From Flavobacterium ranwuense (lineage in GTDB: Bacteria; Bacteroidota; Bacteroidia; Flavobacteriales; Flavobacteriaceae), in contig NZ_SMLH01000007.1 in NCBI RefSeq assembly GCF_004349315.1, positions 113,598-177,597 on the forward strand: a DNA stretch of 64,000 bases, read 5' to 3'. Of the stretch, positions 20,523-29,819 are shown piece after piece. Made by a program: the position numbers and the translations under genes. Numbering within the stretch: the stretch's first letter is position 1; every line of letters begins with the position of its first letter. Below the pieces are notes generated by a model that saw nothing but the letters and a program-made list of their open reading frames with translations, did not search any database and was not told where the DNA came from.

Positions 20523-21374
20523 ATGAGATTATTAGTTGATAGTGGTTCTACCAAAGCCGATTGGATTGCGATAGATGATGCCGGGAAAGTATTGTTCACA
20601 ACACAAACATTAGGATTGAATCCAGAAATTCTAGATGGAGATGAAATTATTGAACGTTTGAACGATCGTTTTGATATTTTACAAAATAAAAAAGAGGCCA
20701 CTCATTTATTTTTCTATGGTGCAGGTTGTGGAACTGATAGAATGAAAATTTCACTTTCACAAATTTTTCAAAACTATTTTCCTAACGCAATTATTGTTGT
20801 TGAAGAGGATACGTATGCTGCAGTTTATGCTACAACACCTAAAGGTGAAAAAGCTATTGTCAGTATATTAGGAACTGGATCTAACTGTAGCTATTTTGAT
20901 GGAAAAGAATTGCATCAAAAAGTGCAATCATTGGGATATATCGTTATGGATGATTGTAGCGGTAATGTTTTTGGAAAAGAATTAATCAGAAAGTATTATT
21001 TCAATAAAATGCCAAAAGAATTGGCAACAGAATTTGAGAAAGAATATGATTTAGATCCGGATGCTATTAAAAGTAAATTATATAAAGAAGCGAATCCTAA
21101 TGCTTATTTAGCAACATTTGCAAAGTTCTTAATTCAACATAAAGATACTGAGTTTTGTAAAAAAATAATTTTCAAAGGAATGAAATCTTTTGTAAAAAAT
21201 TATATTAAACAATATGATAATTGCAAAGAAGTACCCGTTCATTTTGTTGGTTCCATTGCATTTTATTTGAAAGAAGAATTGCAAGAGACTTTCGATAAAT
21301 ATGAACTGAGTTTAGGCAATGTACTAAGAAGGCCAATTGATGGGCTTATTGCGTATCACATCGCTAATAAATAA
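20523..21374 (+). CDS. N-acetylglucosamine kinase-like (BadF/BadG ATPase family)
   Basis: Seen: 283 residues. The ASKHA-type phosphate-1 loop (LLVDSGSTKADW), an internal LGTGSNCSYFDG phosphate-2 loop and a late adenosine-type motif (HFVGSIAF) are in order. Known: Bacteroidota homologues are annotated as N-acetylglucosamine kinases that make GlcNAc 6-phosphate. Inferred: it would feed the deaminase encoded at 53935 in this window. The gene is 3 bp before mgsA, so the two are co-transcribed, separately from pfkA-gap because of the terminator upstream. Confidence 0.85.
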   Translation: MRLLVDSGSTKADWIAIDDAGKVLFTTQTLGLNPEILDGDEIIERLNDRFDILQNKKEATHLFFYGAGCGTDRMKISLSQIFQNYFPNAIIVVEEDTYAAVYATTPKGEKAIVSILGTGSNCSYFDGKELHQKVQSLGYIVMDDCSGNVFGKELIRKYYFNKMPKELATEFEKEYDLDPDAIKSKLYKEANPNAYLATFAKFLIQHKDTEFCKKIIFKGMKSFVKNYIKQYDNCKEVPVHFVGSIAFYLKEELQETFDKYELSLGNVLRRPIDGLIAYHIANK

Positions 21375-21377
21375 CTT

Positions 21378-21752
21378 ATGGAAATAGCTATTATTGCTCA
21401 TGATGTTAAAAAAGCAGATTTAGTTCAATTTCTGAATAAAAATAAAGTCATTTTACAAGAGGAAAAAATAAAGCTGATTGCAACCGGGACTACAGGAAGT
21501 AAAGCTGAAAATTCAGGTTTCAAAGTAAAGAAAATGCTTTCGGGACCTTTAGGAGGTGATGCTCAAATTGCAGCCAGAGTCGCTGAAGGGAAAACTAAAA
21601 TGGTTTTCTTTTTTAAAGATCCATTATCGAGTCATCCTCATGAAGCCGACATAAATATGCTTATTCGCGTTTGTGATGTTCATAATGTGCCATTGGCAAC
21701 CAATGAAGCAACGGCACAATTATTATTAGATGCTATTGCACAGCAATCATAG
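21378..21752 (+). CDS. mgsA: Methylglyoxal synthase
   Basis: Seen: 124 residues, shorter than the E. coli enzyme (152) but with the whole core. It has the IALIAHD-like start, the phosphate-binding TGTTGS loop, SGPLGGDAQIAA with the catalytic Asp, and the DPLSSHPHEADI segment. Known: it converts dihydroxyacetone phosphate to methylglyoxal, bypassing lower glycolysis when phosphate is short. Placement two genes after gap fits that role. Its last 20 bp overlap the 3' end of ridA on the other strand. Confidence 0.93.
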   Translation: MEIAIIAHDVKKADLVQFLNKNKVILQEEKIKLIATGTTGSKAENSGFKVKKMLSGPLGGDAQIAARVAEGKTKMVFFFKDPLSSHPHEADINMLIRVCDVHNVPLATNEATAQLLLDAIAQQS

Positions 21753-22113
21753 AAATTTCAACATTTACATTTTTTGGCAGACCGGCCACTTGAACCGTTT
21801 CACGAGCTGGAGCGGTTTTTTCGTTGAAATAAGAACCGTATACGGTATTTATTTTTCCAAAATCATTCATGTCCATGATGAATATGGTTGTCTTTACAAC
21901 ATTTTCAAATGTCATTCCTGCAGCTTCAAGGACGGCTTTCATGTTGTTCATTACTTGCTCTGTTTCGACTTCAATGTTGTCTATAACCAATTCCATTGTT
22001 GCAGGATTTAAAGCAATTTGACCAGAAGTGTATAGCGTATTTCCTTTGAGAACTGCTTGATTATAAGGCCCGATTGGTGCTGGAGCATTTTCTGTAAAAA
22101 TTATCTTTTTCAT
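21733..22113 (-). CDS. RidA family reactive-intermediate deaminase
   Basis: Seen: 126 residues, the standard length. It has the N-terminal AP.PIGPYNQAV motif, the central SGQIALNP, and the C-terminal VAGLPKNVNVEISM segment with the conserved glutamate. The conserved Arg (ARETVQVAGLPK) needed for 2-aminoacrylate deamination is present. Known: RidA hydrolyses 2-aminoacrylate and related enamines. It lies 42 bp after lptD on the same strand. Its stop overlaps mgsA by 20 bp with no obvious terminator. Confidence 0.93.
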   Translation of the reverse strand: MKKIIFTENAPAPIGPYNQAVLKGNTLYTSGQIALNPATMELVIDNIEVETEQVMNNMKAVLEAAGMTFENVVKTTIFIMDMNDFGKINTVYGSYFNEKTAPARETVQVAGLPKNVNVEISMIAVQ

Positions 22114-22155
22114 AAAACTGTTGTATTTTTATATGGTAATAAGTTTAAAAATCAA

Positions 22156-24855
22156 TTATCTATTGATGGTACTTCGTTTGTCCCATTTGATATCGCTAAG
22201 AACACCAGATTTTATTCCAATAAAGAAACCCCAATTTGCATTTGTACCAAATGGGGACCAGTTAAAATCCATTCTCCAACTCAATAAATCCCTCTCAAAA
22301 CGAAGTTGGGTGAAAGTAACTCCATTTTGAACAAAGTCATAACCGGTAGATACTCCAGCTTTCCATTTTGGAGTTATGTCAGCATTAGCTGAAATCATAA
22401 TGGAATTTCCAATGATTTTATTTTCTCTATTGTTGTTTCCGTACGTTAAGGAATAGGCAAATGTCATGTCCCAAGGCAACTTTGAATTAAAGAATTCTGA
22501 GATCTTATCTTCTCCTTCGTCTTCTTCCTCGTCTTCAAATTGACTTCTTCGGTTGTCGCCTAAGTCCGTATTTGTTCCAAATAAATCGTCTTCACGACCA
22601 CCGTTTCTTTGACTTTGAGTGTTTTTATCCTTATCAGTTTTGTCTTTTCCTTTACTTGATAAAGAATAATTTAAGGTCATATTTGAACTGGTCATTCTAA
22701 AAAGACTTCCGCCATTATCAATATTAAACACATTAATTCGGTTTCCTGAATTGTCAATTGCATAGGGATCTAATGTAGCTCCAAAATTGACATTCATTTT
22801 GTTATCAAACAATGTTGTTCCACCGCTAACTCTTATTGGAGAAAAGGCAAGTGAAGTTACCCCATCGGCATCAAGGTTATAACTAGTGGAAAGGTTCAAA
22901 TTATTAAGAAGCATTATTTTTTTAGGTTCCACCTTAGTACTGTCTTTGTCTGTCACTTTTGCCTCAAAAGTATTGCTCAAATCAAAGCCTAAAGTATTGG
23001 AATTATTTAATCCCGGAGCGCCAAAAATTCCGCTTTCAAATCTTGAATATTGCTGTGTCATGGTTCCTGTTGCGTCTGAAGCATAAGTATCATAATACTT
23101 TTCAAAACTAGGAGTGTAGCCATACGAAACAGATGGTCTCATGACGTGTCTTATCGATTTGATTTTTTTATCATTGCCAAAATTAAAAGTTCCATAAATA
23201 GTTGTTCCTACGCTGGATGAAAAAGAGTAAGTTCTAAAAGCGTCAAATCCATTTATGGTTTTATCAACAACTTTACTTTGATCAACATCAAAGCTTCTTT
23301 CAATTGTTTTGGTATACCATATTTCCTCGTAATTCATAGAGGTAGAAGCACTGAAATATTTAAATAATTTAAAATTGGTGCTTAACGGAATACTGTGTTG
23401 AAAACCAACTTTTGCATCTCTAAACATTTGTGGTTTAAAGAATAAGGAATCATTTGTAACGATACTGTTTCTACCGTTTAAATTGTACTGTAAATTTATG
23501 TTTTTGAAAAAACCTTTTTTCACGCCATCCTTACCTACAAAAGGATAAATCCTGTCGACACTTAATTGTAGTGTTGGTAAAGTCATATTGATTTCTTCCG
23601 TTTGAGTGTTTTGTGAATGTGTGGCTGTCAATGACATTCTGACTTGAGGAACTGTAGTAAATGTTTTTGAATACGATATCGAAGAGCTCAATGTATTGTT
23701 AAGATTTGATCCAATATTAACCTGATTGATGGATTGCTTAAAATATTTACTGCTTCCAAGATTTACAGATGCTGAAAAACTTGAATTAGGATTTGATTTA
23801 GAGTCTTTGGAATGGGACCATTGGATGTTATAAATATTTTGTTTCAAATAATCTGGGTATCCTCTTTCACTGGTGATTAAATTTTCGAATCTAACATTCA
23901 AGTTTCCTCTGTAATTATATCTTTTGGCATAACTGGATTCAAAACGCAATCCATAACTTCCATTGGTGTAATAATCCCCCAAAACAGTTAAATCATAATT
24001 GTCGCTTAAAGCAAAATAGTACCCTAAATTTTGAAGAGAAAATCCTCTGTTGTTAGAGTCGTTATAGCTTGGTAAAATTAATCCTGAAATACTGGTTTCT
24101 TTACTCATTGGAAAGAAAGCAAAGGGTAAAGCTATTGGAGTAGGAACATTTGCGATAACCATATTGGTTAATCCAGTCACTACTTTTTTGCCTGGAATAA
24201 ATTTTACTTTATTAGTTTGGAAATAATATTCGGGATTATCGACATCTTTTGATGTCGTAAAACGAGCCCCTTTTAAAAAATAAACGGAATCATTTTCTTT
24301 TTTTGTTACAGCGGCTTTTATTTTAAATTCTCCTTGATCGGATCTTGAATTCCAGATAAGAGCTTTTTTTGTTTTAAAATTAAAACGAATAGAATCCGGT
24401 TCTACTACATTTGTGCCCTGTTTGAAATTTGGATATTGAGTGAAAGCACCAGTTGAATCTTTGATTCGTCCCGCATAGACTTCATTTTTTTCATAATCCA
24501 TAACGATTATCCCAGATTTCAATTCGATGTCTTGGTAATACAATTCCGCTTTGTCGTATAATGTGATTAGCTTTTTCTTTTGATCAATTTTAGCATATTG
24601 ATCCGCTTTGTATTTTACCTTTCCGTCAAGAAACGCCTTTTTAGGTTTTACACTGTCTTTTTTTATGGAATCAGTTTCTTTTGTAACCGTTAAAACAGGA
24701 GTGTTCTTTTTGTTAGTATCTAGAGTGGTACTATCTGCTTGTTTGTTTGCGGATATGGACGTCTTTTTTTTTGTTATATCTTGAGAATATAATTTACCAG
24801 ATCCTAATGACAGGAAAATTGATAATAAAACGATATTAAATAAGTTTGTATGCAA
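22156..24855 (-). CDS. lptD: LPS-assembly protein LptD homologue
   Basis: Seen: about 899 residues from a TTG at 24855 (LHTNLFNIVLLSIF...SQ signal). The frame extends to 24939, but the extra 28 residues are charged and precede the signal. After the signal come a low-complexity Lys/Thr/Asp linker, an OstA-like beta-jellyroll region (about 90-230) and a long beta-barrel region to the end. A low-complexity acidic loop (EDEEEDEGED) is unusual within the barrel. Known: LptD with LptE inserts lipopolysaccharide into the outer leaflet. Upstream of ridA in the same direction; divergent from the amidase genes. Confidence 0.88.
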   Translation of the reverse strand: MHTNLFNIVLLSIFLSLGSGKLYSQDITKKKTSISANKQADSTTLDTNKKNTPVLTVTKETDSIKKDSVKPKKAFLDGKVKYKADQYAKIDQKKKLITLYDKAELYYQDIELKSGIIVMDYEKNEVYAGRIKDSTGAFTQYPNFKQGTNVVEPDSIRFNFKTKKALIWNSRSDQGEFKIKAAVTKKENDSVYFLKGARFTTSKDVDNPEYYFQTNKVKFIPGKKVVTGLTNMVIANVPTPIALPFAFFPMSKETSISGLILPSYNDSNNRGFSLQNLGYYFALSDNYDLTVLGDYYTNGSYGLRFESSYAKRYNYRGNLNVRFENLITSERGYPDYLKQNIYNIQWSHSKDSKSNPNSSFSASVNLGSSKYFKQSINQVNIGSNLNNTLSSSISYSKTFTTVPQVRMSLTATHSQNTQTEEINMTLPTLQLSVDRIYPFVGKDGVKKGFFKNINLQYNLNGRNSIVTNDSLFFKPQMFRDAKVGFQHSIPLSTNFKLFKYFSASTSMNYEEIWYTKTIERSFDVDQSKVVDKTINGFDAFRTYSFSSSVGTTIYGTFNFGNDKKIKSIRHVMRPSVSYGYTPSFEKYYDTYASDATGTMTQQYSRFESGIFGAPGLNNSNTLGFDLSNTFEAKVTDKDSTKVEPKKIMLLNNLNLSTSYNLDADGVTSLAFSPIRVSGGTTLFDNKMNVNFGATLDPYAIDNSGNRINVFNIDNGGSLFRMTSSNMTLNYSLSSKGKDKTDKDKNTQSQRNGGREDDLFGTNTDLGDNRRSQFEDEEEDEGEDKISEFFNSKLPWDMTFAYSLTYGNNNRENKIIGNSIMISANADITPKWKAGVSTGYDFVQNGVTFTQLRFERDLLSWRMDFNWSPFGTNANWGFFIGIKSGVLSDIKWDKRSTINR

Positions 24856-24893
24856 AGGTTTAAATGCTATTTTTGTATAATTATGGCCTGTTT

Positions 24894-24907
24894 TTTGACA
24901 TGTCAAA
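24894..24907. promoter_or_regulatory. Perfect 14-bp palindrome, possible operator
   Basis: TTTGACATGTCAAA is a perfect inverted repeat in the space between the likely lptD start (24855) and the divergent amidase gene (24990). Its position suits a transcription factor site for either gene. A half-site-like TTTGTCAAA follows at about 24920. Function inferred from position only. Confidence 0.3.
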
Positions 24908-24989
24908 CTTACATATAATTTTTTGTCAAAAATAGTCAAATAAAAAATTTTATGACGGTAGTGTTTTAATTAAATTAACTTTTGGATTT

Positions 24990-26159
24990 ATGCGTATTAG
25001 ATATAAAATAAAAACAATATTAACTTTTATGTTGACGATAATTTCTTTATCGAGCTTTAGTCAATCCAATGTTTTCAGGGTGACTTTAGATGCGGGTCAC
25101 GGAGCACATGATTTTGGAGCTGTTTATGAAGGACGTGTGGAAAAAAATATTGCTTTGGCAGTAGTTTTGAAAGTGGGAAAGCTATTAGAATCTACAAAAC
25201 AAATGGATGTAAATTATACCCGAAAAACGGATGTATTCATTGATTTAATTGAAAGAGCTAATATTGCCAATAGATTTAACGCTACTATTTTTGTTTCGAT
25301 TCATTGTAATGCCAATAGAAATACTGCTGCCGATGGTACTGAAACCTATGTAATGGGTTTGAGTAAAGTTGCTTCTAATCTTGAAGCTGCAAAGAAAGAG
25401 AATTCTGTAATTACTTTGGAAAAGGATTACAAGCAAAAATATGAAGGATTTGATCCAAACTCCCCGGAAACTATGATAGGAATGACCTTGATGCAGGAGG
25501 AATATTTAGACAATAGTATTTCACTGGCAAGTAAGGTAGAAGATTCTTTTGAAGATTTAGGAAAAAGAATAAGAGGAGGAGGGGTTAAACAAGCTCCTTT
25601 TATGGTGCTTCATAAAGCATACATGCCAAGAGTATTGATAGAAATGGGTTTTATTTCTAATACAATTGAAGGAAATAAATTAAATTCAGAGGATGGTCAA
25701 AATGAAATAGCCAGAGCTATCGCAGATGCAATTATCAGTTATAAAAAAGAATATTTTGGCAATGGTGAAACTGAAATTTTTGAAGAGTCGCCTTCGCAAA
25801 AAATTAATGAAAAACCAATAAGAGATACTGTTGCTCCTGCGAAACCAAAAATGATTTCTCAACCTGCAGTAGAACTAACACAAGTAAAAAAAACAGTTGA
25901 TAATTCTAAACCTTTATTCAAAGTACAACTTTCAGCCAGTAATAAAAAATTAGAATTAGTACCAAAAAATTTTAATGGACTTAAAAATATTTCTGTAGCC
26001 TTTGAAAATAGGGTTTACAAATATATGTATGGAGAAACTTCTGATTATGATGAAGCAAAAAAGCAATTAAGCGAGGCAAAAGAAAAAGGATATAATTCTG
26101 CATTTTTGATAGCATTTAAAAACGGAGAGAAAATTAATATTCAAGATGTAATTAAATAA
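24990..26159 (+). CDS. N-acetylmuramoyl-L-alanine amidase with SPOR-like C-terminus (copy 1)
   Basis: Seen: 389 residues with a signal peptide ending SSFSQ. The Amidase_3 zinc site is complete: His in DAGHG, Glu in the VEKNI segment, His in VSIHCNA, and the catalytic Glu in IEMGF. A charged linker (about 265-310) leads to a C-terminal SPOR-like module starting at LFKVQLSA. Known: AmiC-type enzymes cut the bond between MurNAc and the stem peptide during cell division; SPOR domains bind denuded glycan strands at the septum. First of two tandem copies, divergent from lptD. Confidence 0.92.
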   Translation: MRIRYKIKTILTFMLTIISLSSFSQSNVFRVTLDAGHGAHDFGAVYEGRVEKNIALAVVLKVGKLLESTKQMDVNYTRKTDVFIDLIERANIANRFNATIFVSIHCNANRNTAADGTETYVMGLSKVASNLEAAKKENSVITLEKDYKQKYEGFDPNSPETMIGMTLMQEEYLDNSISLASKVEDSFEDLGKRIRGGGVKQAPFMVLHKAYMPRVLIEMGFISNTIEGNKLNSEDGQNEIARAIADAIISYKKEYFGNGETEIFEESPSQKINEKPIRDTVAPAKPKMISQPAVELTQVKKTVDNSKPLFKVQLSASNKKLELVPKNFNGLKNISVAFENRVYKYMYGETSDYDEAKKQLSEAKEKGYNSAFLIAFKNGEKINIQDVIK

Positions 26160-26181
26160 TAACTGCTTATCCTTTTTATAT

Positions 26182-26189
26182 TAAATTTG
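26182..26189 (+). promoter_or_regulatory. -7 box (TAAATTTG) before second amidase
   Basis: Matches the Bacteroidota consensus TAnnTTTG, 19 bp before the TTG start. It lies within a 19-bp stretch identical to the DNA before mlaD. Confidence 0.55.
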
Positions 26190-26208
26190 TAAATAAAATA
26201 CTCATATT

Positions 26209-27363
26209 TTGAAAATAACCAGAGCATTCAAAACCACAATTTTAGTTCTATTTCTATTTTCCTGCTTCAATGCTTTTTCTCAATCCAATCAAAAGTTTAC
26301 TGTTATTTTAGATGCGGGTCACGGAGGTAAAGATCCTGGTAATTCCTATCATGGTTTTGTTGAAAAAGAAATTGCGCTTAAAACGACTTTAAAGCTAGAA
26401 AAATACCTCAAAAAAGATAATGACATTCAAGTTGTTCATACCAGAAAAGCAGATGTTTTTATAGAATTAAAGGATAGACCAAAAAAAGCAAATAGTCTCG
26501 ATGCTAATTTATTTGTTTCTATACATTGCAATTCTGTTAAAAATCCAGTTCCCTTTGGTACAGAGACTTTTGTAATGGGTCTGGCAAGAAGTAAAGGGAA
26601 TTTAGAAATTGCTAAGCAAGAAAATTCCGTAATATTACTGGAGAAAGATTACAAGCAAACCTATAAAGGATTTGATCCCAAGAATCCTGAAACTTTGATT
26701 GGATTGAAAATTCTGCAAGAAGATTATTTAGATCGAAGTATAAATCTGGCTTCAAAAATTGAAAATAATTTTAAAAATAAATTACATCGAAAATCAAGAG
26801 GTATAAAACAGACTCCTTTATGGGTTTTGGATGCCGCTTATATGCCAAGTGTATTGATTGAATTGGGTTTTTTATCCAATAGCGAGGAAGGACTTTATTT
26901 AAATTCAGAGGAAGGACAAAATAATATGGCAGAAGCTATTGCATCGGCTATCATTGCTTATAAAAAAGAATATTTTGGAACACAATCCAATGAGAATTAT
27001 GAAGAGCTTCCATCCAAAAAAGTAGTCGAAAATGAAAGAAAAGACACTTCAAAGAGTACTAAATCAAAGCGTATTATAGAGAAACAAGAGCCGAAAACAC
27101 AAAATTCCGATGTGGTTTTTAAAGTTCAATTTGCAGCCGGAAATAAAAACATTAAATTAAATTCTTCAAATTTTAAAGGATTAAAAAATGTTTCGGTAAC
27201 AACAAGTAATGGATCTTTATATAAGTACGCATATGGCTTAACGTCAGACTATAATACCGCAAAACAGGATTTAAAAGTGGTAAAATCCAAAGGATATGCT
27301 TCGGCGTATATAATTGCAATCAAAGATGGAAAGAATATTAGTATTCAAGAAGCGCTTAAATAA
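26209..27363 (+). CDS. N-acetylmuramoyl-L-alanine amidase with SPOR-like C-terminus (copy 2)
   Basis: Seen: 384 residues from a TTG. Zinc-site residues are conserved (DAGHG, VEKEI, VSIHCNS, IELGF), and a SPOR-like module follows a Ser/Lys-rich linker. Odd: the first residues (MKITRAFKTTILV) do not resemble copy 1 but match the start of the next gene, mlaD (MKITREIKTAILV). The DNA upstream also matches that upstream of mlaD. This is explained by a tandem duplication ending inside mlaD. Function as copy 1: peptidoglycan hydrolysis in the periplasm, perhaps at a different time or site. Confidence 0.92.
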   Translation: MKITRAFKTTILVLFLFSCFNAFSQSNQKFTVILDAGHGGKDPGNSYHGFVEKEIALKTTLKLEKYLKKDNDIQVVHTRKADVFIELKDRPKKANSLDANLFVSIHCNSVKNPVPFGTETFVMGLARSKGNLEIAKQENSVILLEKDYKQTYKGFDPKNPETLIGLKILQEDYLDRSINLASKIENNFKNKLHRKSRGIKQTPLWVLDAAYMPSVLIELGFLSNSEEGLYLNSEEGQNNMAEAIASAIIAYKKEYFGTQSNENYEELPSKKVVENERKDTSKSTKSKRIIEKQEPKTQNSDVVFKVQFAAGNKNIKLNSSNFKGLKNVSVTTSNGSLYKYAYGLTSDYNTAKQDLKVVKSKGYASAYIIAIKDGKNISIQEALK

Positions 27364-27388
27364 TTACAACAAGTCAAATATTTTATAT

Positions 27389-27396
27389 TAAATTTG
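27389..27396 (+). promoter_or_regulatory. -7 box (TAAATTTG) before mlaD
   Basis: Bacteroidota TAnnTTTG box 17 bp before the TTG start of mlaD; same local sequence as the box at 26182. Confidence 0.55.
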
Positions 27397-27413
27397 TAAA
27401 AAATACTTAAATT

Positions 27414-28379
27414 TTGAAAATAACACGAGAAATTAAAACTGCTATTTTAGTAATTGCATCTATTTTATTATTTATCTGGGGCTACAGTTTTTTGAAAGGA
27501 AGAGACCTTTTTACCAATTACAAAACATTTTATGTTGAATATAAAAGTGTAGAAGGTTTAGCCACATCTGCGCCCGTTACGCTAAACGGACTAGTTATTG
27601 GTAAAGTTAGCAGTATTACAATAGATGAAAATACGGGTGTATTATTAGTTGAATTACAATTAAAAACGGATTTCCCAATTTCTAAATCGAGTACAGCTTC
27701 TATTTATGAGCCAGGATTTATTGGAGGAAAACAAATTGCAATTATTCCTAATTTTAATGATAAAATATTAGCTGTTGATGGTCAAAAATTAGAAGGCGGA
27801 GTAAAATTAGGACTTACAGATAAAGTAGGAGATCAATTAGCACCACTTCAAGAAAAATTTGAAAAACTACTGGGAACTACTGATAAATTGATTTCAGGAT
27901 TGAATAATGTTTTGGACCAAAAAGGGCAGCAGGATTTAAAAGTTTCTTTAGCGGAATTGAGCAAGACTATTGAACAATTTCACAAAGTTTCTTTAAGTCT
28001 TAATACTTTATTAGATGATAACAAAACTCAAATAAATGGTGTTGTTACCAATTTTAATAAAATATCCGGGAATTTTTCTAAAATATCTGATTCATTGAAT
28101 AAAGCCGATTTAGGAAAAACGGTAAAAAACCTAAATGCAACTTTAGGCAGAGTCGATGGTATTATGAGCGGTTTGGAATCCGGTAAAGGTTCTATGGGTA
28201 AATTATTGAACGATGATGCTTTCTACCAAAATATTAAAAGTACAACAAAAGAATTAGAATTATTATTGCAAGACGTAAGACTTTATCCAACCAGATATGT
28301 CAATGTTTCTTTGTTCGGAAAGAAAAACAAGCCTTATGTTGCTCCTGTAAACGATTCTATATCTAATGTAAAAAATTAG
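27414..28379 (+). CDS. MlaD family (MCE domain) protein
   Basis: Seen: 321 residues from a TTG. A single N-terminal membrane helix (about 8-25), an MCE domain (about 38-120) with the VEGLATSAPVTLNGLVIG core, then a long helical tail rich in Lys, Leu and Asn. Known: MCE proteins form hexameric rings that ferry phospholipids between inner and outer membranes. Inferred: part of an Mla-like pathway; the permease (mlaE) and ATPase (mlaF) are not in this window. Placed after the amidases and 5 bp before the iron-sulfur membrane protein. Confidence 0.9.
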   Translation: MKITREIKTAILVIASILLFIWGYSFLKGRDLFTNYKTFYVEYKSVEGLATSAPVTLNGLVIGKVSSITIDENTGVLLVELQLKTDFPISKSSTASIYEPGFIGGKQIAIIPNFNDKILAVDGQKLEGGVKLGLTDKVGDQLAPLQEKFEKLLGTTDKLISGLNNVLDQKGQQDLKVSLAELSKTIEQFHKVSLSLNTLLDDNKTQINGVVTNFNKISGNFSKISDSLNKADLGKTVKNLNATLGRVDGIMSGLESGKGSMGKLLNDDAFYQNIKSTTKELELLLQDVRLYPTRYVNVSLFGKKNKPYVAPVNDSISNVKN

Positions 28380-28384
28380 CAATT

Positions 28385-29716
28385 ATGAGCTATTTAGACA
28401 ATATTTTATTTGCCATTCTTTTGGTAATTGGTTTTGGTTATTTTTATACAAACGTTAAAAAAATAATTAGAAATATAAACCTTGGAACCGATGTAAATCG
28501 TTCCGATAATCCCAAAGCACGAGGGACTAATATGGCCATGATTGCTCTTGGTCAATCCAAAATGGTGAAAAGACCTATTGCTGGAGCATTGCATATTATA
28601 GTCTATGTAGGTTTTGTAATTATAAACATAGAATTATTAGAAATTATTATTGATGGACTTTTTGGGACACATCGTGTTTTTGCTTTTTTAGGAACTACGT
28701 ATGATGTGCTAATTGCTTCTTTCGAAATTTTGGCTCTTTTAGTTTTAGTTGCAGTAATCTCTTTTTGGATAAGAAGAAATATCATCAAACTAAAGCGATT
28801 TGCTAATCCTGATTTGACCGGAGCACCTAAAAACGATGCTAATTATATCTTGTATTTTGAGGTAGTTCTAATGACATTGTTTTTATTAATGAATGCTTCT
28901 GATTTGCATTTACAGAATGTACCTGGAGGTTTTTCTCATTTTATTAAAGCAGGTTCGTTTCCAATCAGTCAATTTATTGAACCATTATTTAATGGAATGT
29001 CTAATGAATTAGTGATGCTTCTTTCCGAAATATTCTGGTGGTTACATATTACAGGGATTTTGATTTTCATGAACTATCTTTATTTTTCTAAACATTTACA
29101 CATTCTGTTAGCATTTCCAAATACGTATTTTGCGAATTTAAATCCTCAAGGACAATTTGATAATTTAGAATCCGTTACCAAGGAAGTAAAACTGATGATG
29201 GATCCTAATGCTGATCCCTTTGCGGCAGCACCAGTGGATGAAAATGCAGTTCCAAGTAAATTTGGAGCAAGTGACGTTCAGGATTTAAATTGGGTTCAGT
29301 TATTGAATGCTTATACGTGTACGGAATGTGGTCGTTGCACTTCATCTTGTCCTGCGAATATAACAGGTAAAAAGTTGTCTCCACGTAAAATCATGATGGA
29401 TACAAGAGATCGAATGGAAGAAGTAGGAAAAAATATTGATGCCAATAAAGGTATTTTTATTCCGGACAACAAAACATTATTAAACGATTATATTACACCG
29501 GAAGAACTTTGGGCATGTACATCATGTAATGCTTGTGTTGAGGAATGTCCTGTAAATATTAGTCCGCTTTCAATTATCATGGATATGAGACGTTATTTAG
29601 TAATGGAACAAAGTGCTGCACCAATGCCAATTAATGCAATGATGACTAATATAGAAAATAACGGTGCGCCTTGGCAATACAATCAGCAAGATCGATTGAA
29701 TTGGAAAAACGAATAG
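28385..29716 (+). CDS. Membrane iron-sulfur protein with two 4Fe-4S clusters
   Basis: Seen: 443 residues. Five or so N-terminal membrane helices (about 3-240) are followed by two ferredoxin motifs, CTECGRCTSSCP (about 314) and CTSCNACVEECP (about 380). Known: this layout resembles heterodisulfide-reductase-like and NarI/GlpC-type quinone-linked electron carriers. Inferred: it moves electrons between the quinone pool and a soluble partner, probably the CCG-domain protein encoded 103 bp downstream. Substrate unknown. The 5 bp gap to mlaD means at least partial co-transcription, though a functional tie to lipid transport is not evident. Confidence 0.87.
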   Translation: MSYLDNILFAILLVIGFGYFYTNVKKIIRNINLGTDVNRSDNPKARGTNMAMIALGQSKMVKRPIAGALHIIVYVGFVIINIELLEIIIDGLFGTHRVFAFLGTTYDVLIASFEILALLVLVAVISFWIRRNIIKLKRFANPDLTGAPKNDANYILYFEVVLMTLFLLMNASDLHLQNVPGGFSHFIKAGSFPISQFIEPLFNGMSNELVMLLSEIFWWLHITGILIFMNYLYFSKHLHILLAFPNTYFANLNPQGQFDNLESVTKEVKLMMDPNADPFAAAPVDENAVPSKFGASDVQDLNWVQLLNAYTCTECGRCTSSCPANITGKKLSPRKIMMDTRDRMEEVGKNIDANKGIFIPDNKTLLNDYITPEELWACTSCNACVEECPVNISPLSIIMDMRRYLVMEQSAAPMPINAMMTNIENNGAPWQYNQQDRLNWKNE

Positions 29717-29819
29717 TCGTTAAATCGTTTAACGGGTTATTTATTTACTGAATAACCGATTTACAAATTAAGAATTTGTGATTAACCAAATAAGCAAATA
29801 ACCGAATCAACAAAATAGT

